DNA from: Flavobacteriaceae bacterium UBA1903 | GTDB lineage: Bacteria; Bacteroidota; Bacteroidia; Flavobacteriales; Flavobacteriaceae | DNA length: 64,000 nucleotides | Direction: 5' to 3' | Assembly: GCA_002337605.1 (NCBI GenBank) | Contig: DDGL01000014.1 | Coordinates: forward strand, 675,770 to 739,769 | Shown: in pieces, positions 51,847 through 60,275 of the stretch | Layout: each line of letters begins with the position of its first letter | Position numbering within the stretch: position 1 is the stretch's first letter | Position numbers and translations under genes: made by a program | Notes under the pieces: model-generated | Seen by the model: only the letters and a program-made list of their open reading frames with translations | Databases searched by the model: none | Told to the model about the DNA's origin: nothing

Positions 51847-52207
51847 TCAAATTTTTCTGAAGATTAAGATCCTCCAACATTTCGTTAGTGAACTTATAAT
51901 GCCCTCTTCGTGTGATGATTTTAAAACGGTGATTTTTCATACGTGTTAATACATCTAGAAATCTCCACTTCGATTTCAATAAGTGAGGCTTTTCACTTTT
52001 TAAACTTACTTCAAAATAATGTTTAATTCCAGCGCGTTCCGCCACTATGTCTGGAGTGATGCTAATATCGCTTCCTGCTTTTTTGTAGGATTTAGGGGTT
52101 TCATATCCCTCAATATCTGCTTTGATGTTTTCAAATCCTTTGTTCTCTAAATACGCTACCGATTCTTCGAGCGTCTCTGTATTTTCCTGCTTGTCTATTT
52201 GTACCAT
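51836..52207 (-). CDS. Small conserved hypothetical, possible PD-(D/E)XK nuclease-like fold
   Basis: Longest frame reaches 52243, but the ATG at 52207 (MVQIDKQENTETLEESVAYLENKGFE) is the probable start. The 123-residue protein has an N-terminal helix, then SITPDIVAERAGIKHYFEVSLKSE followed by KSKWRFLDVLTRMKNHRFKIITRRGHYKF. P-D-(x)n-(D/E)-x-K, here PDIVAE...YFEVSLKS, hints at the PD-(D/E)XK superfamily, but one cannot be sure. The neighbour tail-to-tail with the acetyltransferase overlaps by 11 bp. Confidence 0.5.
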   Translation of the reverse strand: MVQIDKQENTETLEESVAYLENKGFENIKADIEGYETPKSYKKAGSDISITPDIVAERAGIKHYFEVSLKSEKPHLLKSKWRFLDVLTRMKNHRFKIITRRGHYKFTNEMLEDLNLQKNLIKL

Positions 52208-52263
52208 AACGGACAAGATACAACTTAGAACCAAAAAAAGCACTTAAAGGAATGTTAAGATGT

Positions 52264-53088
52264 TCAAAATGAAGATTTTGACTTTACTTTTTTACTGAAA
52301 GGAATCCCTAATTGTACTCCAATACTCTCATCGTCAGTATGGTCTGCAATATCAATTCCGTATTGGATTTTTGAAGTGTCTCCGTATACAAATGTTCCAA
52401 ATACCCTATCCCAGACCGAAAGCATATTTCCATAGTTACTATCGGTCCATGGCAGTTGATAATGATGATGAAACTTATGCATGTTGGGCGTTACAATGAT
52501 ATAGCTTAATCCTTTATCCAACCACTTGGGAAGTGAAATATTAGCATGGGTAAAATAGGTAAAAGCTACACTTAAAATTCGGTAAAAAAGATAAAAGGCT
52601 ATCGGCATTCCGGTAAGTACAACAGCAATAAGTGCAAAAGTTTCCCGAACCATAAAATCGATAGGGTGGTGCCGTGTTCCTGTAGTTGCATCTACGTTCT
52701 TATCGCTATGGTGTACAATATGCAAGCGCCACATAGCAGGCACTTTGTGTAAACAATAATGGACAAAATACTGGGCAATTAAATCTAATATGGCAATAGC
52801 TATAAGCAGTTCCACCCAAACGGGCGCACTAAAAAGATGAAGCAGCCCAAATTGTGACGTATCCAGCCACTCAAAAATACCCACCGTTACAATGCCAAAC
52901 ACAGCATTAATTAGCATCACAAAAAGTAATAATATTAAATTTACTTTGGCATGTCTCCATTTTTTATATTTCAAGACCACCAAACTGTAGTATCCCTCCA
53001 AAACCCAGAAGAATCCCAGGACAAAAAACACCCAAAGTGCTTTCATCCAGGTAGGCATGGTTTCAAAAAACAAGAGGAATTGTTCCAT
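52264..53088 (-). CDS. Sterol-desaturase/fatty-acid-hydroxylase superfamily membrane protein
   Basis: A 274-residue integral-membrane di-iron protein. The eight-His pattern is present: HYCLHK (HxxxH), RLHIVHHSD (HxxHH), and HKFHHHYQLP (HxxHH), with about four membrane helices. The family includes sterol C-desaturases, fatty-acid hydroxylases and beta-carotene hydroxylases. Its closest bacterial relatives often act on hopanoids, carotenoids or fatty acids; no carotenoid gene is adjacent so the substrate stays open. 74 bp downstream of ctpA with an inverted repeat in the gap. Confidence 0.88.
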   Translation of the reverse strand: MEQFLLFFETMPTWMKALWVFFVLGFFWVLEGYYSLVVLKYKKWRHAKVNLILLLFVMLINAVFGIVTVGIFEWLDTSQFGLLHLFSAPVWVELLIAIAILDLIAQYFVHYCLHKVPAMWRLHIVHHSDKNVDATTGTRHHPIDFMVRETFALIAVVLTGMPIAFYLFYRILSVAFTYFTHANISLPKWLDKGLSYIIVTPNMHKFHHHYQLPWTDSNYGNMLSVWDRVFGTFVYGDTSKIQYGIDIADHTDDESIGVQLGIPFSKKVKSKSSF

Positions 53089-53101
53089 AACTCAATTTGG
53101 T

Positions 53102-53156
53102 CCTCGGCTCCGCTCGTGCACCGAGATTAGACAACGATGTCCGAGTGAAGTCGAGG
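53102..53156. repeat. Imperfect inverted repeat, dispersed-repeat type
   Basis: Arms cctcggctccgctcg (53102-53116) and cgagtgaagtcgagg (53142-53156) pair over 15 positions with 12 Watson-Crick pairs, two G-T pairs and one mismatch. Related tccgctcg-type segments occur at 51283-51292 (cgctccgctcg). Such elements recur between flavobacterial genes. Confidence 0.55.
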
Positions 53157-53162
53157 GCATGA

Positions 53163-54788
53163 TTAGTTCTTTAAAATTCTATTGTATTTTCCATTATTAG
53201 TCAAAACATCAATTCCAGCTAAAATTTCAGGATTGTTCACAACCTGATAGTCGTACAAGCCTTCTTTGTAGAAATAGCGCTTTAAGATTTCATCTGAAAG
53301 TAATGACTTTATTTCGGCTTTTTTGGCAACTAGTTTTTTCTCTTTGGCAGCGTCTATCGATTGCATTAAATTCTGATAACTGCTTGAAATCTCTTTTGCA
53401 ATATCTTCATCTTCGGCACTGCGAAGGGCTTCGGCAAATTCTTTTTCGGTTTCGGTTTCATAGTCAAACCCTTCCTTTTTTAAGAAGTCCAGAAAATTTC
53501 TAAAATCTGAATCGTTAAATTCAAAACCCTTCCAGTCTGTCATGGGGTTATTATAGTGGTATTCTGTGGCATAATCGAAAATAGCCTGATCTTTCAGTAA
53601 AGCAGTTGTAATTGGGCTAAAAACAGCTGTTTCTACTTCAATATCTGGTAAAATTCCGCCACCGTCATATACTGTTCTTCCTCCTTTGGTGGTAAACTTG
53701 TTGTATTCTTTGGCATCAACACGAACGGGATCACCGTTTTCGTCCCGGTTCCAGTAGTCCAGTGCCTGAATACACCGCCCACTAGGCGTGTAGTAGCGGG
53801 AAATGGTTACCTTTAATTGTGTACCATAGGTTAATTTTTTTGGACGCTGTACAAGCCCCTTCCCAAAGCTACGCGCCCCAACAATTACAGCACGGTCTAA
53901 ATCCTGCAAACCTCCTGAAACAATCTCACTGGCTGAAGCACTACGTCCATTCACCAAAACCACTAACGGAATTTCAGTATCAACAGGTTCTTGCGTGGTT
54001 TTATAGACTTTATTATACTTTTCTATAGACGATTTTGTTGTGGTAATTACCTCACCTTTAGGAACAAAAAGATTGACAATACTAATTGCTTCGTTTAACA
54101 ATCCACCAGGATTTCCACGAAGATCCAGGATAATTTTATCGGCCCCCTTTTCTTTTAATTCCTGGAGCGCTGCTTTGGTTTCGATTGTAGTTTTACGGTT
54201 AAATTTTTGCAACACGATATACCCAATATTATCGTCTAGCAATTTATAATAGGGCACTGCTTTTACATCTACTTTTCGACGGGTTAAGGTAGTGGTTTGA
54301 GTTTTTCCTTGTCGTTTAAAAGTAATATCTACAGTAGACCCAGAGGCTCCTTTTAATAGCTCTCCTGCATCGTCTTCGAAATCGGCTAGGGTAGTGGCGC
54401 CCACTTTTATAATTTCGTCACCTGCTTTTAAACCCGCTTCATCTGCTGGATAGCCTTTAAAAGGCTCCATAATGATAATCTTTTCTTTCAGGGTTTTTAC
54501 CGAAGCGCCAATGCCTGTGTATGTTCCCGAATTTTGAATTCGGGCATCTTCTACTTCTTGTTCGTTCCAGTAAACTGTGTAAGGGTCCAGGTCTTCCAGC
54601 ATTCCTTTTATGGCTTTGTCCATTAAAGTTGCGGGGGTTACTTCATCCACGTAGTTCATGTTCAGTTCTTTGTACATGGTGGTGAAGATTTCAATTTGCT
54701 TTGCTATCTCAAAAAAGTCGTTTTTAAAACTAACTGTTGTGAAGAATATAATACCGGCCAGTGCCGAGAGTAGGATTTTCTTTTTCAT
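53163..54788 (-). CDS. C-terminal processing protease (S41), CtpA-like
   Basis: A 541-residue exported protease (MKKKILLSALAGIIFFTTVSF, signal or anchor). A PDZ domain lies at about 80-165 (IGASVKTLKEKIIIMEPFKGYPADEAGLKAGDEI), followed by the S41 core with the LDLRGNPGGLLNEAISI block, the catalytic Ser in NGRSASASEIV and Lys in GARSFGKGLVQ, and a C-terminal helical domain. It processes or degrades periplasmic proteins, preferring hydrophobic C-termini. It follows rnpA and dinB in the same direction, a conserved Bacteroidota arrangement. Confidence 0.92.
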   Translation of the reverse strand: MKKKILLSALAGIIFFTTVSFKNDFFEIAKQIEIFTTMYKELNMNYVDEVTPATLMDKAIKGMLEDLDPYTVYWNEQEVEDARIQNSGTYTGIGASVKTLKEKIIIMEPFKGYPADEAGLKAGDEIIKVGATTLADFEDDAGELLKGASGSTVDITFKRQGKTQTTTLTRRKVDVKAVPYYKLLDDNIGYIVLQKFNRKTTIETKAALQELKEKGADKIILDLRGNPGGLLNEAISIVNLFVPKGEVITTTKSSIEKYNKVYKTTQEPVDTEIPLVVLVNGRSASASEIVSGGLQDLDRAVIVGARSFGKGLVQRPKKLTYGTQLKVTISRYYTPSGRCIQALDYWNRDENGDPVRVDAKEYNKFTTKGGRTVYDGGGILPDIEVETAVFSPITTALLKDQAIFDYATEYHYNNPMTDWKGFEFNDSDFRNFLDFLKKEGFDYETETEKEFAEALRSAEDEDIAKEISSSYQNLMQSIDAAKEKKLVAKKAEIKSLLSDEILKRYFYKEGLYDYQVVNNPEILAGIDVLTNNGKYNRILKN

Positions 54789-54807
54789 AGAAATATGCTT
54801 TGTAGTA

Positions 54808-54828
54808 CAACGGGAAATTCACCCGTTG
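54808..54828. other. GC-rich hairpin between ctpA and dinB
   Basis: caacggg (54808-54814) / cccgttg (54822-54828), a 7-bp perfect stem with a 7-nt loop and no T-run. It may be a regulatory or RNA-stabilising structure; not a convincing terminator. Confidence 0.4.
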
Positions 54829-54871
54829 ACGTATGTTTTAAAGGTATTAAATTTCTTCGGAACCTAATGAG

Positions 54872-55345
54872 CTACGCAGTTTTCTCCCGAATCAATCTTT
54901 TTAGGATAGAAATCTGCCCCAAATGATAATGCGTATGTTCTATAACGCCGTGGATATTTCGGTAGTAGGTTCCGTAAGCATCTTTCACAAAACCTTCTGA
55001 AAGTTTTTCTTCTGAAAGTTCTGAAACAAGGTTCAAAAATCGATCCGCTTCCTGCCAGGTCTGGGCTTTTAATTGTTCCCAATCTCTAGCCGAAGTCACG
55101 GGAGGATGGTCAAAGCTCAAGCTGTCTTTTGCCGTAAGGGGTTCACCCTCTAAAACACCGATAACAGCAGTGCAATAATATTGAATGTGATACACCAAAG
55201 TTGCAATGGTATTTAAGTCTGAAACTTTGGTGATTGCCTCATCAAAAGAAACATCTTCCAGCGTTTTTTTAAAACTAACACCTGTGTAATTACCTCCGTT
55301 GATAAGGTTGTTGTACAGTTGTGCTATTTGTTTTGAGGTATTCAT
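54872..55345 (-). CDS. DinB-like four-helix bundle protein (putative metal-dependent)
   Basis: A 157-residue DinB/DUF1572-type protein: LNTIATLVYHIQYY and VIEHTHYHLGQISILKRL carry the three typical histidines of the family metal site (H about 53, 136-138, 140). Members include damage-inducible proteins and thiol-transferases. No direct evidence for a function here. It overlaps rnpA by 4 bp (ATGA). Confidence 0.8.
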   Translation of the reverse strand: MNTSKQIAQLYNNLINGGNYTGVSFKKTLEDVSFDEAITKVSDLNTIATLVYHIQYYCTAVIGVLEGEPLTAKDSLSFDHPPVTSARDWEQLKAQTWQEADRFLNLVSELSEEKLSEGFVKDAYGTYYRNIHGVIEHTHYHLGQISILKRLIREKTA

Positions 55346-55698
55346 TTCAACATTTTTTTCAGCAGGTCTGCAACAGCGTTTTCCAGTTGCTCATAGCTGG
55401 GTTTCTTTTTCCCAAGATATATAAAAAGCAACGTATATTTTATTTCTGAAGGCATAACCAGGCCTTCTTTTTGTAACCTGTAAGCTTCGCGGAGTTGCCT
55501 TTTAATTCGGTTTCGGTCTACAGCACTTTTAAAATTCTTCTTCGGGACCGCAAACGTAGCCTGGTGATTATCTACCCTTTCTAGAGGAAGGTATAGCAAC
55601 TTTACAGGAAATTTGGTCGCACCATTACCTTCTTCAAAAAGCTGTGCGATGAGTTTTCTGGACTTGAGTTTTTCTTTTTTACTGAAGGGGTGTGGCAT
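55342..55698 (-). CDS. rnpA: Ribonuclease P protein component
   Basis: A 118-residue basic protein that assists the RNase P RNA in removing tRNA 5' leaders. PHPFSKKEKLKSRKLIAQLFEEG is the N-terminus of RnpA, and the RNA-binding signature AVDRNRIKRQLREAYRLQ and the ...YTLLFIYLGKK block are intact. rpmH, its usual neighbour in other phyla, is not present here. Confidence 0.96.
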   Translation of the reverse strand: MPHPFSKKEKLKSRKLIAQLFEEGNGATKFPVKLLYLPLERVDNHQATFAVPKKNFKSAVDRNRIKRQLREAYRLQKEGLVMPSEIKYTLLFIYLGKKKPSYEQLENAVADLLKKMLK

Positions 55699-55716
55699 GG
55701 GGTAAAGATATAAAAA

Positions 55717-55749
55717 AGACCTGTCAGGTTTCTAAAACCTGACAGGTCT
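55717..55749. terminator. Long perfect hairpin downstream of the M1 peptidase gene
   Basis: agacctgtcaggttt (55717-55731) / aaacctgacaggtct (55735-55749), a 15-bp perfect stem with a 3-nt loop and flanking A/T runs. It lies in the 73-bp gap between rnpA (starts 55698) and the M1 peptidase (ends 55772), so would terminate the peptidase transcript. The element resembles hairpins repeated many times in flavobacterial genomes. Confidence 0.75.
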
Positions 55750-55771
55750 ATGTCTTTTCATTCAGAAACAA

Positions 55772-57598
55772 TTACTCCACTCCGTAGGTATTGTTTTCCG
55801 GATTCACATCGGCCATCAAATTGCTGGCATCTATTGTCATGCTTTTTACATTTTTTCCTGCTGGAATTTCAAAACTATAGGTGGGATACGCCCACGCCCA
55901 GTCTTTTAAAACGGTCCACTTTACATCACTGTATGGATTTTTCTTTTCGGCACGTGCCATTTGTAGTGGGATGTAGAAGGTTTCTTCGGTTCCATCCTCG
56001 TACACAACACTTAAGTCAATGGGCATTCCCATAAAACCGATGCGTTGTAGCGTTACAGTAGTTCCGCCAGTTGCATTGGCTTCCACGCCTTGAATACCAT
56101 AATCTATCGTTTTTGTGGTTTGCATAAAGTCCATTAAGTACCAATCCAGCTCAAACCCTGATACTTTTTCAGCTACGCGAATAAAATCGTTAGGGGTTGG
56201 ATGCCTGAAAGCCCATTCTTTAAAATATTCTTTTAAAGTTTTCTCAAGGTTTTCCTTGCCAATAATATACCCTAATTGTGCTAAAAACACAGCACCTTTG
56301 CTGTAGGCTGTAATAGAGTACGAACGGTTAAGGTTGTACCTGTCTGCGTGCGTAGTAGCAGGTTCTTCTGCGCCACTTTTGGCTAAAAACAAATAACCAC
56401 GATACGAGCCTGATACTGGATTAGGACTTTTACCATCTGTAATCTCATCTTCTGCCAATGCCGAAATATAACTCGTAAAGCCTTCGTCCATCCATTCGTG
56501 CTTGCCTTCGTTAGTTGCCAGTAAAAACTGAAACCAGGTATGTGCCAACTCGTGCGCGGTCACACCAAATAAACTTCCAAACTTACGCTCTCCGGTAATT
56601 AATGTACTCATGGCATATTCCATGCCGCCGTCACCTCCTTGTATTACAGAGTATTGTTTGTAAGGATATTCGCCAATATGCTCGTTAAAATACTGCAACA
56701 ATTCTGCAGTCATAGGTTGTAACTTTTTCCAGTTCTCCTTGATAGCAGGGTTGTTTTTATAGTAAAAATTTAAGGTAACTCCGTTAGGTCCGTCAAACTG
56801 ATCGTGTACATACTCTTTGTCTGCAGCCCACGTAAAGTCGTGCACCTTTGGAGCTAGAAATTGCCACGTTTTCTTTCCGTTTTTTCCATTTTTTACTTTT
56901 GGATAGTCCCCTCCTTTTACATTGGAAGCACTGTATCCTGTTCCACCAACCACGTAATCTCCGTCTATATGAATGGTTACATCGAAGTCTCCCCAAGGGC
57001 TGTGAAACTCACGAGCAATGTATGGGTCTGCATGCCACCCCTGGAAATCGTATTCGGCCATTTTTGGATACCATTGTGACATAGAATAGGCAACACCTTC
57101 TTTGTTATTTCTTCCGCTACGGCGAACCTGGACAGGAACCTGAGCGTCCCACTCCATTTTAAAGGTAGTACTTTGTCCTGGCTGGATAGGTTTGTTTAAC
57201 TGAACTTCCAGTACAGTTCCTACCACTTCATAGGTTAGTTTTTGACCATCCTGAGTAAGCATGGTTGGTTTAATATAGCCAATTTCTGAAGGAGAAAGCT
57301 TCGAGATCCTATCTTCTACACGTCCATCCGGGTCTGCTATGTTTCTGGAACGCACGTCCATTTCGCTACCCGGCTGGAAGGCGTTGAAATACAAATGATA
57401 AAACACACGATTCAACACATCGGGAGAATTATTTGTGTAAACAAGGGTTTGTTTTCCTTTGTATTGAAAGTTTTCGGCATCTACATCAATATCCATCTTG
57501 TAATCAACCTTTTGCTGCCAATAACTTGTGTTGTTTTGAGCGGTTACTGAAACAACCAGCAACAATGCCCAGAAGCTATTAAATATTATTTTTCTCAT
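55772..57598 (-). CDS. M1-family metallopeptidase (aminopeptidase)
   Basis: A 608-residue exported peptidase (MRKIIFNSFWALLLVVSVTAQ). The N-terminal beta domain precedes the catalytic domain with GGMEYAMSTLITG (the GxMEN-like exopeptidase motif, here GGMEYA) and HELAHTWFQFLLATNEGKHEWMDEGF, that is HExxH plus Glu 18 residues on. The C-terminal 200 residues include a helical region. It removes N-terminal residues from peptides. Sits alone upstream of the hairpin. Confidence 0.9.
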   Translation of the reverse strand: MRKIIFNSFWALLLVVSVTAQNNTSYWQQKVDYKMDIDVDAENFQYKGKQTLVYTNNSPDVLNRVFYHLYFNAFQPGSEMDVRSRNIADPDGRVEDRISKLSPSEIGYIKPTMLTQDGQKLTYEVVGTVLEVQLNKPIQPGQSTTFKMEWDAQVPVQVRRSGRNNKEGVAYSMSQWYPKMAEYDFQGWHADPYIAREFHSPWGDFDVTIHIDGDYVVGGTGYSASNVKGGDYPKVKNGKNGKKTWQFLAPKVHDFTWAADKEYVHDQFDGPNGVTLNFYYKNNPAIKENWKKLQPMTAELLQYFNEHIGEYPYKQYSVIQGGDGGMEYAMSTLITGERKFGSLFGVTAHELAHTWFQFLLATNEGKHEWMDEGFTSYISALAEDEITDGKSPNPVSGSYRGYLFLAKSGAEEPATTHADRYNLNRSYSITAYSKGAVFLAQLGYIIGKENLEKTLKEYFKEWAFRHPTPNDFIRVAEKVSGFELDWYLMDFMQTTKTIDYGIQGVEANATGGTTVTLQRIGFMGMPIDLSVVYEDGTEETFYIPLQMARAEKKNPYSDVKWTVLKDWAWAYPTYSFEIPAGKNVKSMTIDASNLMADVNPENNTYGVE

Positions 57599-57676
57599 AA
57601 TTTGAAAGTTTTACCACAAACAAGAGTTGATGAAACAAAACAAAATTCGTGGGTAATTATATTTCTGCCCGAAATG

Positions 57677-59350
57677 TTATTTAGACATTTTATCTGCCAT
57701 AATTAAGGCGTTGTACAAGTTCACCATTTTCCCGGATTTTGAAACATTCTGGAAATTATCGGTATTAGACGCATCGCCTCCTAGCACAACGTTGGCCGTT
57801 GAAGGGATACCACTATCCATAATTACCTTTTTTACCTGGGTGGCGGTAAGATTAGGATACATAGAACGGATTACCGCAGCAACTCCTGCTACTGCCGGAG
57901 CAGCCATAGAGGTTCCTTGTAAGTACTCATACTCGTTTTGTTGAATGGTAGACCAGATCTTAACTCCTGGTGCAAATACATCCACATTTGATTTTCCGTA
58001 GTTTGAGAAGGTTGCAACCAACCCTTCACCATAATCGTAATTCAAAGCACCAACCGTTAAAACGTTGTTGGCAAATTCGATCCCTGTTTTGGTTTGGTCG
58101 TTGGGATATACAATGGTTTCGTCAAGATTTAAACCTTCGTTTCCGGCTGCGTTTACAATTAAAACATCTCTACTTTCAGCATACTTAATTGCCTCTATTA
58201 CCCACTCTGGGTGTGTAGAATAGTATTTTCCGAAGCTGGTGTTCAACACTTTTGCTCCGTTGTCTGTTGCATATCTTATAGCGTTAGCAATGTCTTTATC
58301 GTACTCATCGCCATCTGGAACAGCACGTAGTACCATAATTTTTACATTGTTAGCAACACCATTTACTCCAATATCGTTGTTGCGTTCTCCTGCAATAATC
58401 CCTGCAACGTGCGTACCGTGTCTGGCATCTTCCTCTTTAGGGTCCGGACCATCTACGTCATTATTTCCGTAGAACTTATTTACATTGCTGTCTGGGTCGT
58501 CGCCTAGATTTTCTTTTCTGAAATTTTTATTCAGGTTAAAGTGTGTGTCTAGTCTTCCGCCAAAATACTCAATACCTTCTCCTAATTGCTTAATAACTTC
58601 AGGAACGCTATCGCCAAAGTTCAGCATTTGAGTTAGCATACCAATTTGCTGTTGTTCAGCAGGAGTAGGGCTGCTTATACCGGCAAGGTCTTCTTTGGTA
58701 TAGTCTTCTTTTCCAAATTTTGTTGTCATTGCAGCGTGCGCAGGTTTTACCTGCTCCAGAATTGCTGTATACTGTGTAGTTTGCGCTGTTGCCTGTTGCT
58801 TTTCCTTCTCGTACTCGGCCATTGCTTTTTTGTAGAGATCATATTCGGCACGGTCTGCAGCACTTATGGAAGCTTCGGTTTTACCTTCGTACTTAGGCTT
58901 TAATTTTTTTAGGATACGTACATATTCCATATTTTCGGCTACTATATCTCCAAGGAAATTCCAACCGTGCACATCGTCTACATAGCCATTGTTGTCATCG
59001 TCTTTTCCGTTGTTAGGAATTTCATCTTCATTGGTCCAGATAACATTTTTCAGGTCTTCGTGTTCAATATCAATACCACTATCAATCACACCTACGATTA
59101 CGGTGTTTCCATTTTGTTTTTTAATAATTTCAGCATACGCCTTATCTACACTCATACCAGGAATGGTATCGGTCACCAAATCTGCTGCCGCCCAGTTTTT
59201 ATACTGCACATCATTTAAGGGCGCCGTTTTTAAAGGGATGCTATCTATGTTTTCAATAGGTGTAGCTACAATAGGGGCAACTCCGCCACCACAACTTACC
59301 AAAAGAGCCGCTCCAGAGAGGGCAAAAAGAGAAGATTTTAAAATATTCAT
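57677..59350 (-). CDS. Subtilisin-family (S8) serine protease, lipoprotein
   Basis: Start at 59350 gives MNILKSSLFALSGAALLVSCGGG with lipid Cys20; the frame open to 59407 overlaps the MBL gene. The 557-residue protein has the S8 triad: Asp in VIDSGIDIEHED, His in DARHGTHVAGIIAGE, Ser in QGTSMAAPAVAGVAAV. Between Asp and His sits an insertion of about 150 residues rich in helix-formers (ILKKLKPKYEGKTEASISAADRAEYD...), typical of some Bacteroidota subtilases. It digests extracellular or periplasmic protein, attached to a membrane. Confidence 0.9.
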   Translation of the reverse strand: MNILKSSLFALSGAALLVSCGGGVAPIVATPIENIDSIPLKTAPLNDVQYKNWAAADLVTDTIPGMSVDKAYAEIIKKQNGNTVIVGVIDSGIDIEHEDLKNVIWTNEDEIPNNGKDDDNNGYVDDVHGWNFLGDIVAENMEYVRILKKLKPKYEGKTEASISAADRAEYDLYKKAMAEYEKEKQQATAQTTQYTAILEQVKPAHAAMTTKFGKEDYTKEDLAGISSPTPAEQQQIGMLTQMLNFGDSVPEVIKQLGEGIEYFGGRLDTHFNLNKNFRKENLGDDPDSNVNKFYGNNDVDGPDPKEEDARHGTHVAGIIAGERNNDIGVNGVANNVKIMVLRAVPDGDEYDKDIANAIRYATDNGAKVLNTSFGKYYSTHPEWVIEAIKYAESRDVLIVNAAGNEGLNLDETIVYPNDQTKTGIEFANNVLTVGALNYDYGEGLVATFSNYGKSNVDVFAPGVKIWSTIQQNEYEYLQGTSMAAPAVAGVAAVIRSMYPNLTATQVKKVIMDSGIPSTANVVLGGDASNTDNFQNVSKSGKMVNLYNALIMADKMSK

Positions 59351-59360
59351 TCGTTCAAGT

Positions 59361-60221
59361 TTAATTAAAAAGTTCATTAAAAGTATAGGTCTGATCCAGG
59401 CGAACACCTTTCTCAGTATGTTTTACGGTAATTATCTCATTATGAGCATCGTGCTCCAACCAAAGATAATAGTTATTGGATGCCGCAGCGTTCAAGAATT
59501 TTTCTTTTTCAGGCAATGTTAAAAGTGGCCTGGTGTCGTACCCCATCACAAACGGAAGCGGTAAATGTCCTGCCGTTGGCAACAAATCTGCCATAAAGAC
59601 GATGGTTTTTTCTTGGTACTGTATATGCGGAATCATTTGTTTATCGGTATGTCCATCTGCAAAGAAGATGCCGAAGTCCAGTGCTGAAGTTTCAATAAAA
59701 TCTGAAGTTGGGTTCTCTACAAAATGCAACTGTCCACTTTCCTGCATTGGCAGAATGTTCTCTTTTAAAAACGAAGCTTTCTCACGACGATTAGGTTGTG
59801 TGGCCCACTCCCAGTGGTCTTTATTACTCCAGAATTTCGCATTTTTAAAAGCCGGTTCGTAGCCGGTTCGATCTTTATTCCATTGTACGCTACCTCCACA
59901 GTGATCGAAATGGAGGTGGGTCATAAAGACGTCGGTAATGTCGTCTCTGTGGAAGCCGTACTTTTTGAGTGAAGCATCTAAATTGTGATCTCCCCAACGG
60001 TAGTAATAGCCAAAAAACTTATCAGATTGCTTGTTGCCCATCCCGGTGTCGATAAGGGTTAGTCTGTCTCCGTCTTCGAGGAGCATACAACGTGCTGCAA
60101 TGTCTATCATGTTATTGGCATCTGCCGGGTTGGTTCGGGTCCATAAAGATTTGGGTACTACACCAAACATGGCGCCCCCGTCCAACTTAAAGTTTCCAGC
60201 TTCTATAGGATAGATTTTCAT
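59361..60221 (-). CDS. MBL-fold metallohydrolase
   Basis: A 286-residue metallo-beta-lactamase-fold hydrolase: MTHLHFDHCGG (HxHxDH), DGHTDKQMIPHI with the next His, and a C-terminal YYLWLEHDAHNEI ligand block. The N-terminus MKIYPIEAGNFKLDGGAMFGVVP opens like lactonase-type members. Substrate is unknown; N-acyl-homoserine lactone or alkyl phosphate hydrolysis would be guesses. 10 bp upstream of the subtilase gene. Confidence 0.88.
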   Translation of the reverse strand: MKIYPIEAGNFKLDGGAMFGVVPKSLWTRTNPADANNMIDIAARCMLLEDGDRLTLIDTGMGNKQSDKFFGYYYRWGDHNLDASLKKYGFHRDDITDVFMTHLHFDHCGGSVQWNKDRTGYEPAFKNAKFWSNKDHWEWATQPNRREKASFLKENILPMQESGQLHFVENPTSDFIETSALDFGIFFADGHTDKQMIPHIQYQEKTIVFMADLLPTAGHLPLPFVMGYDTRPLLTLPEKEKFLNAAASNNYYLWLEHDAHNEIITVKHTEKGVRLDQTYTFNELFN

Positions 60222-60275
60222 AGGTCACGCAAAATACAAAAAGGCAGGCGATTGGGTGTGGTTGTTAAGGGTTTT

